Positions 9,660 to 18,480 of a stretch of DNA of 21,425 bases are shown here, in pieces. This DNA comes from Purshia tridentata. Its lineage: Eukaryota; Streptophyta; Magnoliopsida; Rosales; Rosaceae. The stretch spans positions 1 through 21,425 of the forward strand of contig QANT01002351.1 in assembly GCA_003254885.1 (NCBI GenBank). Direction: 5' to 3'. Each line of letters begins with the position of its first letter. Position 1 is the stretch's first letter. The position numbers and the translations under genes are program-made. A model generated the notes under the pieces. The model saw nothing but the letters and a program-made list of their open reading frames with translations, searched no databases and was not told where the DNA came from.

Positions 9660-9949
9660 TATATCTTACAAATATAAATATGTCGTTTAACAATATCTTT
9701 GTATGTTGGATGCGATATATCGGTTAGAATTTATTTTTGCTTACCATGGTGAGCATTACCATCACTTTTTTGTGATGAGCAAACATGGATTTTGTCGGTT
9801 ATATTATATCATACAAATATAAATATGTCGTTTAACAATATCTTTGCATGTTGGATGCGATATATCGGTTAGGATTTATTTTTGCTTACCATGGTGAGCG
9901 TTACCATCACTTTTTTGTGATGAGCAAACATGGATTTTGTCGGTTATAT
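9660..9949. repeat. 145-bp tandem duplication upstream of CDKB2
   Basis: Two head-to-tail copies (9660-9804 and 9805-9949) that match closely (differences include cttaca/cataca, tttgta/tttgca, gttaga/gttagg, gagcat/gagcgt). Each carries a perfect small hairpin, catcac-t6-gtgatg, and the strings 'atatcggtta' and 'gtcggttatat'. The left flank has 'tataaccga' at 9630-9638, the inverse of 'tcggttata' at 9940-9948, so the pair may be the body of a small inverted-repeat element. It lies just upstream of the promoter motifs of CDKB2. Confidence 0.9.
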
Positions 9950-9995
9950 CCAATTATTTTTACAAACTGGAGTGAGATTCTTTCTTCTATTTGGA

Positions 9996-10030
9996 TGGGC
10001 CGCTCAAGTGGGCCTCGTGGGAGATGGGCC
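9996..10030 (+). promoter_or_regulatory. three TGGGCC site II motifs (CDKB2 promoter)
   Basis: TGGGCC occurs three times in 35 bp, at 9996-10001, 10009-10014 and 10025-10030. TGGGCC/T site II elements are established TCP-factor binding sites enriched in promoters of plant proliferation and ribosomal genes. Their clustering about 220-250 bp before the CDKB2 start codon is seen directly; their function here is inferred. Confidence 0.65.
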
Positions 10031-10100
10031 ATCGGGAAGAGCCGAAGAAGAAGAATGACGTTGGTAGCGGTAGATTGGAGGATTTGAATTTCAAAAAGAG

Positions 10101-10142
10101 TTGCCGTTGGGGGGCAACGATCAAAAGGCCCTTGAACGGTTA
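10101..10142 (+). promoter_or_regulatory. pair of MSA-like (mitosis-specific activator) elements
   Basis: The MSA element TCYAACGGYYA is bound by three-repeat MYB (MYB3R) factors and gives G2/M expression. 'ttgccgttgg' at 10101-10110 contains the AACGG core on the minus strand with a near match to the consensus. 'aacggtta' at 10135-10142 carries the core and 3' half on the plus strand. The two cores are about 30 bp apart, in opposite orientations, just before the TATA box. This is typical of B-type cyclin and CDKB promoters. Confidence 0.6.
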
Positions 10143-10157
10143 TATATATATATAAAA
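10141..10157 (+). promoter_or_regulatory. TATA box of CDKB2
   Basis: A TATATATATATATAAAAG run lies about 95-105 bp upstream of the CDKB2 ATG. It directly follows the second MSA-like element. Transcription would start roughly 30 bp downstream, near 10175-10190, giving a leader of about 60-75 nt. Confidence 0.65.
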
Positions 10158-10223
10158 GGGAGGATCGGGGTCTAATGTAAGCCCTCGGAGAGTTGAAAAT
10201 CGAAATCAAAATCAGCGAATCAA

Positions 10224-10248
10224 GAAAGAGAGAGAGAGAGAGAGAGAG
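10224..10248. repeat. (GA)n microsatellite in the 5' leader
   Basis: A GA run of about a dozen units ends directly at the CDKB2 initiation codon. GA/CT repeats are common in plant 5' leaders. Length variation here would change the spacing to the start codon but not the protein. Confidence 0.9.
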
Positions 10249-12072
10249 ATGGCAGGGAATGCAGTGTCGGCGATGGAGGCGTTTGAGAAGCTGGAGAAGG
10301 TGGGAGAGGGGACCTACGGGAAGGTGTACAGGGCCCGAGAGAAGGCCACCGGGAAAATCGTGGCTCTCAAGAAGACCCGCCTCCACGAGGACGAGGAAGG
10401 CGTCCCTCCCACCACTCTCCGCGAGGTCTCCATCTTGCGCATGCTCTCCAGGGATCCCCACGTCGTCAGGTATTCAAATGCTCTCTAGGGTTTCATTTCC
10501 CACAATTCTTCCATTTTCTTCTTTCCCTAATTTTACTGCGTTTCTTAATTCATTGGTATAAAACCCAATACCCAAGGTTTCATTTCTCTATTTTGTGCTT
10601 TTTTGGTATTGGGTTTTAAGTTAATCTGATGGCTACCATGTTCTCTGTTCATGGAGTGGAATAAAATTCTTGGATTTTCTTGTTTGTATTGCGTTTGTTA
10701 ATTGATTGTTATGTAACCCAAAACCCATACATATAGGTTAATGGATGTGAAACAAGGCCAGAACAAAGAGGGCAAGACTGTACTCTACTTGGTGTTTGAG
10801 TACATGGAAACTGATCTTAAGAAATACATTCGCAGCTTCCGTCAGTCTGGAGAATTCATTCCTCCCCCCATCGTTAAGGTCTTAAATAGATTATAATCTG
10901 CTTCCTTTATCTTTCTGCTTCTTCCCCCAAATATTTGCTTCCAATCAATTTTAATTAGTCTCATATATGGTGATTTCTATTGTAATGCAGAGTCTGATGT
11001 ACCAACTCTGCAAAGGTGTTGCCTTTTGCCACGGTCATGGAATCTTACACAGGTAAGCCTTTGTCACACAGATACACAAGAAAGTACACGATTAAATCCT
11101 GCNTTTTTTTTTTTTTTTCATTTTCAGTTCTTCTTGGTTGGTTCATTTTCTTTTACCACTTTGAGCTGCAGGGATCTTAAGCCTCACAATCTCCTGATGG
11201 ACCGCAAGACTATGATGCTTAAAATTGCAGATCTTGGACTAGCTCGAGCATTTACTGTACCAATCAAGAAGTATACTCATGAGGTAGTGTGTGCTTTCTC
11301 ATTTTTTTTTTTTTAAAAAAAAGAGGTTTTGACTACATATTATCTTGCTTTATCAGAGAAGTGAATGAATTTGCGCAATTACTGTTGCAGATATTGACCC
11401 TTTGGTATAGGGCTCCTGAAGTCCTCTTGGGAGCTACCCATTACTCAACCGCAGTGGATATCTGGTCTGTTGCCTGTATATTTGGTAAACATCTGTTTTC
11501 TAATGAGTGTGTTTGATTTTCAATAAGTCAATTTTCATGGCGCAATTGGTTTAACAGTATATTCTATTTGAACGTAGCTGAACTTGTCACAAAGCAAGCA
11601 CTCTTCCCTGGGGATTCTGAACTGCAGCAGCTCCTACATATATTCAGGTTCACTAAGATGGCTTCAACTTATCCCGTAGCAGTATTGTGCCTTCTTTCTT
11701 CCTGGTCATTTGGACTCATTTTTCTTTATGGATCTTTGATGTAGGCTATTAGGCACTCCAAATGAACAAGTGTGGCCAGGTGTAAGCAAACTCATGAACT
11801 GGCATGAGTACCCTCAGTGGAGTCCGCAAAGTTTGTCAAAGGCTGTTCCCAATTTGGACGACAATGGGTTGAATTTGCTGTCGGTATGTCAGTCTATCAA
11901 AATGGTTTATACACTTAAATAACAATTTTTGGTTTTTTATATGTTAAGTAATACTTGTTCTAAATTTTTACATTTACAGGAAATGCTGCAATATGAGCCT
12001 GCAAAACGTATTTCAGCAAAGAAAGCAATGGAACACCCGTACTTTGATGATTTGAACAAGGCTTCTCTCTGA
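10249..12072 (+). CDS. CDKB2: cyclin-dependent kinase B2 (CDKB2), eight exons, 310 aa
   Basis: Plant-specific Ser/Thr kinase that, with A/B/D-type cyclins, promotes the G2/M transition and mitosis. Exons: 10249-10469, 10737-10878, 10991-11052, 11172-11283, 11391-11484, 11578-11647, 11745-11883, 11980-12072. All seven introns are GT-AG and keep frame. Motifs: glycine loop GEGTYG at 19-24 with T22/Y23 (inhibitory phosphorylation sites), catalytic Lys K41, cyclin-binding PPTTLRE at 53-59 (the B2 signature; B1 has PPTALRE), HRDLKPHN at 141-148 with catalytic D143, DLG at 162-164, T-loop Thr T177 and APE at 187-189. Length is close to the 313 aa I recall for Arabidopsis CDKB2;1, and the C-terminus [15 protein letters not shown] is typical. 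WSVACIF (A207) replaces the commoner WSVGCIF. The start is supported by conserved sequence from residue 6 on. Intron 3 has an unresolved base (n, 11103) beside a poly-T run, so that run's length is uncertain. Confidence 0.96.
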
Positions 12073-12368
12073 GAAAACATGATTTAGCAGATGACAGAAG
12101 CACTATTTTGATCATAGCTACCAGATGAATTGTAGTGAACTTTATTTGCTTTCCTCAAGCATATTTGCAGACTTGCAGTTGTAATATCTTAGGATTGTTC
12201 AGAAAAGTGGATTGCTTAACTTTGCATTTAATTCGAAAGTCCGATTACAAGACTGCAAACTACAATTGCTGTTTACAATTTGCAAAATATCTTTTAGTTT
12301 TTTTTCAAAAATTTGCCTACGATTCTATTAGTCAGGTCACAAGCCACATGAAGAATCCCGACCAAAAG
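12073..12368 (+). other. CDKB2 3' flank, with possible exon end at 12368
   Basis: AT-rich sequence directly after the stop codon, expected to hold the 3' untranslated region. 'ttgtaat' near 12178 is a plausible far-upstream poly(A) element, but no AATAAA is seen before about 12622. A strong splice donor (aag|gtaagt) lies at 12368/12369. A frame of 86 codons from 12135 has no family resemblance and is not proposed as a gene. Confidence 0.4.
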
Positions 12369-12611
12369 GTAAGTGATACTGAAGCAAAAACGTAAGTCGA
12401 CAGCATGATGACTGCATTCCTTCTCTCCTACTCCAAACAATTGAGTGATGGTTCCTGCCAATTATATAAGAACAATGAAGGTGACAGCTATTGAACAAAT
12501 TGCACATTACAATTTGTGTTGCTAAATAGTTAGAGAGAAACCTACCTGTGTTCATTGCAGGAGGGAGTGCAAACTGAATCAGAAGAACAAACAGATACAA
12601 TGCCCCTTTAA
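12369..12611 (+). other. candidate intron (12369-12560) and short downstream exon
   Basis: The donor aag|gtaagt at 12369 and the acceptor ttcattgcag|g ending at 12560 would define a 192-bp intron. Joining the flanks keeps an open frame for 17 more codons, including the stop (EGVQTESEEQ...), ending at 12609-12611. This could be a spliced 3'UTR of CDKB2, an alternative transcript, or the tail of a decayed neighbour. I do not recognise the peptide. The evidence is only the splice-site quality and the frame continuity. Confidence 0.25.
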
Positions 12612-13140
12612 CAAATACATTATAATAAACGCCCAGAGACGGTTACTGTTCTTAGACTGTAGCAGTGGTGAAATTACAGTTCTGCCCCTCTTTAATAAAA
12701 TCAATCCTCACACATGACTTTGTAATTTTCAGGTTTATGGGTGTTTTTGTCGTCATTTTTGTCTCGCCCTTGGTTTTCTCCTTTTTTACACACCATGCCA
12801 CTCCTTCTTCACTCTTTCACATTTAAAAATTTTTCTAATCTATGTGGGCTTTTGAAATTTTGCCCTCCAACTTACCCGTTTTGGTCAATTTGCTTTTGCT
12901 TTTTACCATTCTGCTTTTAGAACTTGAAAATTCCCACAGCAACGTGTTGACATCCAAGCTAGTAATTACTAATCTCCGTATAGAAGTTAGCTAGCTGTTA
13001 ATGTGAAGCCTCCACCCTAAATAACACTTAATTTATGTTGATGCCAAAAAATGATCAAGCAGTCAATGTCGCATTAGATGGGGGTTGGGTTGCCCCTCCA
13101 ATGCATGAGTGACACATTAGTCTAAGGTTAAGCCTAGGTA
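12612..13140. other. intergenic, probable transposon remains
   Basis: No gene seen. Includes pyrimidine-rich and AT-rich stretches and phrases such as 'ttacagttctgcccct' (12673-12688) that often occur near the ends of plant DNA transposons. No inverted partner was found in the window. Two AATAAA-type strings lie near 12624 and 12693. Confidence 0.35.
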
Positions 13141-13440
13141 GTAAGTCTAATTGTCCAATGTTGAAGTGACATGTTCGTTATCGATCACCCTGCAAAAACA
13201 AACACAAGAAGTAAGTGGGAAGAGCATTGGCGTGGTACTGGCCGAGGACTCTCCAACGCTTAAGTTAGTGTTGGGCAGTAGGTCAAGCAAAGTAACAGTT
13301 AATGTCAGTGATTTCGTACCTATCAATAATGGCGAGGACCTCCTTATATAGTATTGTGCATGTGTCCCGTCAATAATGGCGGGACACATGCACATGCAGC
13401 CTCCTTACATGCAAATTATACAAGCAGAGTTGCCCCAACA
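13141..13440. mobile_element. LTR-like retroelement fragment
   Basis: Contains the run '...accctgcaaaaacaa...' at 13186-13202 and 'ggactctccaacgcttaag' at 13246-13264, which I recall as recurring in dicot retroelement LTR-type repeats. A TATA-like 'cttatatagt' is at 13343-13352. A perfect hairpin follows at 13356-13393. No TG...CA borders, target duplications or coding frames were identified, so the class and limits are uncertain. Confidence 0.35.
13356..13393. repeat. perfect 14-bp inverted repeat (hairpin)
   Basis: Arms gtgcatgtgtcccg (13356-13369) and cgggacacatgcac (13380-13393) are exact inverses around a 10-base loop, tcaataatgg. The loop text also occurs 48 bp upstream within 'tatcaataatggcgagg', and 'cctcctta' occurs on both sides of the hairpin. 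The stem follows a TATA-like string, so an RNA starting there would contain it near its 5' end. It lacks the U-run of an intrinsic terminator and is in a plant context. Confidence 0.85.
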
Positions 13441-14404
13441 TAGGTAAAGTGTGGTTGATCATAGGCAAGCAAGCCAGTGTCGGTGGTGCCCGGGCATCGA
13501 CCGTAGTCGGGTTCCCAGCCTTTGTTGAGAGATTTAGCACGAGTCAAGAGCCAAAGCGTGAGTCATGGCTCCAAGCTTGTGTCAAGAGTTTGAGCTAGCA
13601 CAAGTTAAAGGCTTCAGAATGTGTTAGGTTTCTGAGCATGAGTCGTCGCTTGGCTTATTGGACTTAGGTTTAAGCTATCAAATGGGTCATTGTTTGAACC
13701 CATACAACTTGTTATTAGGTCCATGCGACTTGTTGTTTTGATTCATAAAAAGTTGGTACGAACAATTCATAACCCTTTTTTTACAGTTAGATATTTCCAA
13801 AAACACCCTAATCAACATACATAGACCCAAATTTGATTTTTTTTTTTAATTCTCTTTATTCCCATTTTGCCCACACACACACACACTCTCTTTCTCCTTG
13901 TCTATCTTCCGCTCTCTCTCTCACCTCTTTTTTTGTTGATCCTTTAAGTCCTGCGGCCAATGTTAGCAAGCCAGATGATGATTGAATCACTTCTTTCCCA
14001 TATAACTTGTTTGCCCTAAAACCCTATCAAAGTGGCGGATCGATGCTTGACATACCTAATGGTCTTCACCCACGATCCATCTTTTTCGGCACTGACGAGA
14101 CACGGGACCACCAAGGATGTCTTCCTCTTTTTCAACATAGGTGTCCTCCAATGCTCTAGTTGGCCACCATAGAAGGCGTTCAAAAGAGAAGAGCTAATAG
14201 ATTTATAGCGTCAATTTGATTTTTCTAGTAGTGTTGCGATGGCTCATTACCATAGGTTGATTCTGCTCATCAAGCTAAGCTTGGTGGTGTAGTCACCTTG
14301 CCCATCCAATTGTCATAGACATCGAATCGACACTTTGGCCACATATTCCTCTACTAATTTCTGACGAATCCGATGGCAGGCTGAAGGCAATTTGTGTATA
14401 TTCT
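13441..14404. other. intergenic, no gene seen; microsatellite inside
   Basis: Low-complexity and unrecognised sequence. 13480-13640 has loosely repeated 'gagtcaagagccaaag'-like phrases (near 13541, 13560, 13577). 13835-13930 is pyrimidine-rich, with a short (CA)n tract at 13871-13885 followed by CT runs. 13930-14390 contains no recognisable protein in any frame. Confidence 0.45.
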
Positions 14405-15460
14405 CTTTTAGCAAGATACACACCTGAACTTTGACTTGATTTGCATATTACCACCTAAATTAAAAATTGAAGCAAGTTGCCCCCTGAATTAAATTTTGTT
14501 TGCAAGTTACCATCTCCATCCAAATCTTCAGGTGTTTTTGGTCCATTCATAGGAAAAAAACTTGGGTGACCAATTACAATTGGCCAAATGTACAGCCATT
14601 TTTCTTTTTCTATTTTTCTATTTTTACAAATATTGAAAATGAATTAAAAATAGCTCCGGACTCAAAAAAATACACGGAAAATTCCTACAAATTCGTCTTA
14701 ACTAGACCTAATTTATTACGAAGTCAAATTACCAATTGTCCTTTCAAGAGTTTTTAGAAAATTTTGGAAGTCTTAATTTTTTTCTAAAAAATTAAAATAA
14801 ATTTCCCTCCATAAAATAAATTTTATAGAATTTTTGTAAGTCTCAAAAAATTCTAAAAAAAATTTGGAAGTTACCAAAATCCTATTTTATAGAATTTTTT
14901 TGAGATTTTACGAAAATTCTTGAATTTTTCTTGAATTTATTTTCCTCTAAGACCGAGAGGTCTTTTGGGTATCAAGTGTTCACAAAAAAGGTAGAGTTAG
15001 TTTTTAGAAGACCAATGGTGCAGACTTTATAATTTTTGGAGTTCGGTAGTTTATCATATTAATTTTCAAAAAGTCTAGAATATTTTAATTTTTTGGAAAT
15101 AAATTTGAACTTCCAAAATTTTTTGAAAACTCTTTAAGAGGAAATTGGTAATTTGACTCTATAGTAAATTAGTACTAGTCAAGATGAATCAGTAGGAATT
15201 TTTTGTGTATTTTTCTGAGTTTGGAGCTATTTTTAATTTATTTTCAAAGTTTGTAAAAATAGAAAAATGGATGTACATGTGGCCACTTGTAATTAGTCAC
15301 CCAAGTTTTTTTATAAATGGACCAAAAAACTCCTAAAGATTTGGATGGAGGTGGTAACTTGCAGACAAAATTTAATTTAGGAGATAACTTGCTTCAACTT
15401 TTAATTTAGGTGGTAAAATGCAAATCGAGTCAAAGTTCAGGTAGGTATCTTGCTAAAAAG
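14405..15460. mobile_element. 1.06-kb foldback element with long inverted arms
   Basis: The left end 'cttttagcaagatac' (14405) is the inverse of the right end 'gtatcttgctaaaaag' (15445-15460). Inverse matching continues for about 350 bp per arm. For example, 'cctgaactttgac' near 14423 pairs with 'gtcaaagttcagg' near 15429; 'caattacaattggcc' near 14571 pairs with 'ggccacttgtaattag' near 15281; 'aaatagctccgg' near 14647 pairs with 'tggagctattt' near 15222. The middle (about 14780-15090) is AT-rich with no coding frame. Such long arms without a transposase are typical of foldback or Mutator-type non-autonomous elements. Target duplications are not clear. Confidence 0.8.
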
Positions 15461-15526
15461 CCATATAATAATTTATATATTGTGAATATTTGGGGATTTT
15501 TCATCGACTTCAATTTCAATTTTATT

Positions 15527-15637
15527 GATTGATGTCAGTTTCAGTGATCAATTCAGTTTTAGCGATCGATTGTATTTTCATTGATCAACTCAGTTTCCGT
15601 GATCAATTTAGTTTCAGTGATTGATTTCATTTTTAGT
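15527..15637. repeat. 18-19-bp minisatellite, about six degenerate units
   Basis: Units start with GAT at 15527, 15546, 15564, 15583, 15601 and 15619, with a consensus like 'gatcaattcagtttcagt'. Spacing is regular (18 or 19 bp) and units differ at a few positions each. The array lies about 65 bp beyond the right end of the foldback element. Confidence 0.8.
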
Positions 15638-16255
15638 TACAATATCAGTTTGTTTAAAATTGTTGAAGTTTAGTCATAGAAATTAGTGACATGATTTGTG
15701 ATTTTGGGTGTATTTTATGCCTGAAATATAATCAGGTGGATGATAAGGAGTTTAGGAAGAGTTTTGGGGGCCGTGAAAAAAAATTCTAGTACCTAGGGGG
15801 TTTAAAATTATGGACTATAATTATTTCGCCATCTTTCACTTAAGTTAATCTCAAGCGCTTCTAATAATAACCCTTATCTACACTTAGTTCATATACACAT
15901 CTCTTTTTTATTTTCATTTTTCTTTGATAAGAATAGCTCTACCCATCTTAACCTTCAGAAGCAGGTACAAAAATATTTTCCAGAAAGTTTCTAATTATAT
16001 TTTTTATAAGCATAATAAATGTAATTATTATGAGCATGAGAAATGGGATTCATTGAATTTGAACATTTTGATAGGTGAATTTCAATGCAATGACTCACCT
16101 TTATCATACTTATGTATGATCACGTTTCTCATAATGCTTATAAGTGAATTTCTCGATTTTATATTTAATAATTATATTAATATATGTTTGAACCGATACT
16201 TTGCACATAGGCCAAAATATATTTTAGGGTGTGTTGATGTCGATATGTGGTGAGC
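15638..16255. other. AT-rich intergenic, no gene seen
   Basis: A plus-strand frame of about 109 codons near 15924-16253 is AT-biased, rich in I, N, Y and F, and has no recognisable domain. It looks like a chance frame in AT-rich DNA. Confidence 0.45.
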
Positions 16256-16782
16256 TACAAGTAGAATAAGTTATGAGGAAGGGTTGAAGGTATTTGTTAC
16301 TCCGTTCTTCGTGATACCTGCACAACAAAGTCGGGATCAAAGGAGAACATCGGTGTGGTGTTAATATAAGAAGCTTTGATGGTGAAGTTAGTCAATATCT
16401 TTCTCATTTGGATTGAAGTTGACAAATTGAGTTGTTGATATACCTTTTTTTCTCTCCATTTGGAACCTCATCTCTTTTTCTTTTATAGTTCCAGGGTGTT
16501 GCCTAGGAAGCCTCCTTCATGCGTGGCTTTCCATGTTGCCAAAGAGCCACGTCACCCCTTATCTTGGGATAGGTACACCCTAGGGTTTCTTGGCCATTGC
16601 CCGAATTTAATATGTTTACATGTCTCTAGTCTCCAGTCTCCAGTCTCCATCCAAAGTCTTGTCAAGGGTAAAGAAGTCTAACTCTCCCTGACAAGAGTTA
16701 TAAGACAGTGCATACTTGGTAGGGTTAGATTCAAAGTGTCAACGGTACTCACATATCCCTGTGGCATAGAAGATACTCATGA

Positions 16783-16924
16783 ATGACCCCCTTATAAGGG
16801 CCAACACTCAAGGGACACTAGTGAAGGATGCCGACCTAGAAATTAACTCAGCGATGACCCCGCCACAATGGCCAACACTCGAGGGATACTGGAAAAGGAT
16901 ACCGACCTGAGGTGAAGTGTACCC
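16783..16924. repeat. 71-bp tandem repeat, two clear copies
   Basis: Units 16783-16853 and 16854-16924 share 'atgacccc', 'gccaacactc' (16800, 16871), 'gagggatact'-like text and 'ccgacct' (16831, 16902), all at an exact 71-bp spacing. A degraded third start follows at 16925 ('agacctcccctaatgg'). Divergence is higher than in the duplications near the FRS gene, so this array is older. Confidence 0.85.
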
Positions 16925-17798
16925 AGACCTCCCCTAATGGCTGGAACATAAAGTGCATCAACATGGTTAGGTCAGTTGATGATGATCTTCCACCGATCAA
17001 TGGTTAAGCACATGGGTGGTAAACGAGCAGACAAGTCCCACACATTTAGAATATAGAGATACGTGTAAAGCAGAGATTGGGTCAACGATGACTAAAGATC
17101 GAGGTATCAATAGGGCGCATCCAACGACCAAAGTGAGTCTGAATCTTGATTATATGATAAGTATCCTTGTGGCCTAGATCATTATGCATTTGGGTTGGAA
17201 CTTTAATAGCTTAGGTTAATCTCTATTTTGACCAAACTAAGAGTGAACTAATATTAAGGTTGAATGTTATTATTGCCTATCATCGACCACATGGATGATC
17301 AGATATGAATAGCACCCTTACCTAATTAATGGTCACATTCAAGCCAAACTATTCCAATTTAAGCGGGGTAGTAAAATATGTTGAACATGACGAGGAGGCT
17401 TCGACCATGATCTCTAGAGACGATTCAAGAGCATCATGGAAGTAAATTTAATGCCCAAGACTTTGAGCCACGACCGACGACCTAATTGCGTGACTTCCAT
17501 ATTCGTTTAAGTTTCATCTTTTACGTCAGTAAGAGTCCACTCAAGTTCAAAATTCAAAGTGAAGTAGGAGTCCTGATTTGGGAGAATCACATCAATGCCA
17601 AGATCAAGACTGTATCTAGAAAGGATTTCCAAAGTTTAATACCAAAGATTTGAACTTTAAGCCGAAGTTTACTCCAAGCCCTCTATGGAAAGAGTTTGGG
17701 AATTGTTGGAGACCAAATCGATAGAAGATGAGAATCTTACCTCATCAAATTCGTGAGGCCAAGTAATGACCTGACCCAATAGGATTTTCACTAAACCC

Positions 17799-17806
17799 TA
17801 TAAATA
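17799..17806 (+). promoter_or_regulatory. TATA box of LTR-like block
   Basis: TATAAATA preceded by 'aaccc', a strong match to plant core promoters. There is no coding sequence downstream within the window, so a retroelement promoter is the likeliest origin. Confidence 0.4.
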
Positions 17807-17960
17807 CAAGTTGTTGGAGAAGCACAACCAACCTACAAAATCATTCCCAAAACACACACAAAATCATTCAAGTCTTTCAAGCCACGCCGTGTGCCTGTCT
17901 TCTAGTCATTATGATTTAGTTTAATTTTCTCTTTTGTAATAGTACGCTCTTGAGGGATTG

Positions 17961-18480
17961 AGATTAGTCCCATTAACTAATGCCATGAACTTATTAGGGT
18001 TTTAGTGGTTTAGTTTTTCTTTCTTTTTTAGTAGTAGTTGTTAGATCGTGCTTGAGTTTAACCTCATAGTTAATCTCTTGATACTTATGATTAGGTAATG
18101 TTATTGTTTTTTAATGTTTTCAATCAAAGTACTTCTCTTTGATTTAATTTATGGCTTTCAGTCTTTCTATTTCTTGCATTTTATTTTATGCTTAGTTGTA
18201 GGTTTATTTTGAGCACTTAGTCATTGATTTACTTTTCTAGCTCTTTGAATTTCCTTGCACTTTTAATCTTTCGCACTTTAATTTATCGTTGTTCACTTTC
18301 TTGCAATTTAATTTTTTTCCCACCTTTTAATTCTTGCACTTAACTTTTCATGCACTGTTATGGTACCTGTAATTGACGCATTTACTTTTAATTGTATTTT
18401 TTTTTCACCAATCTAACGTCTATCATATATACATCCATAAACACTCACCAAATCACTTTAATTCCATTACGCCCTGATAA
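17961..18480. repeat. T-rich region with degenerate 'cttgca...ttttaat' repeats
   Basis: Between about 18168 and 18345 the phrase 'ttgca(c/t)tttaat' or a variant recurs several times (for example near 18174, 18253, 18302 and 18333) in very T-rich sequence. Similar T-rich repeats occur in untranslated parts of plant Gypsy elements, which fits the LTR-like block just upstream. There is no coding frame. Confidence 0.4.

Larger units (their letters stand above)
16256..17960 (+). mobile_element. candidate long LTR-like block (Gypsy-type?)
   Basis: Moderate-GC sequence set between AT-rich flanks. It holds two-plus 71-bp tandem units and, near its right end, a core-promoter-like 'ccctataaatacaag' (TATAAATA at 17799-17806). 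This is followed about 30-100 bp later by a CA-rich leader of the kind seen in the R/U5 part of plant Gypsy LTRs. It has no coding frames, and no paired LTR or TG...CA limits were found. It may be a solo LTR or part of an element extending to the right, where T-rich repeats follow. Confidence 0.35.

Noticed and set aside
9907..10561. Frames on both strands across the CDKB2 promoter and first exon
   Set aside because: Their sequence is the (GA)n repeat and the other-frame reading of exon 1, with no family resemblance.
11026..11516. Two frames overlapping CDKB2 exons 4 and 5 as separate proteins
   Set aside because: They are read-through of introns into exons of the kinase; the spliced model accounts for their conserved parts.
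12135..12395. 86-codon frame after CDKB2 as a gene
   Set aside because: It has no recognisable domain, its composition matches AT-rich 3' flank, and a strong splice donor lies inside it. Only a possible spliced transcript is kept, as a finding.
15527..15637. 18-19-bp array considered as a CRISPR-like array
   Set aside because: Units are directly adjacent without spacers, are degenerate, and the genome is a plant's.
14500..16253. Frames of 85 and 109 codons in AT-rich DNA
   Set aside because: The first lies in a foldback arm and the second has only AT-driven composition. Neither shows a domain.
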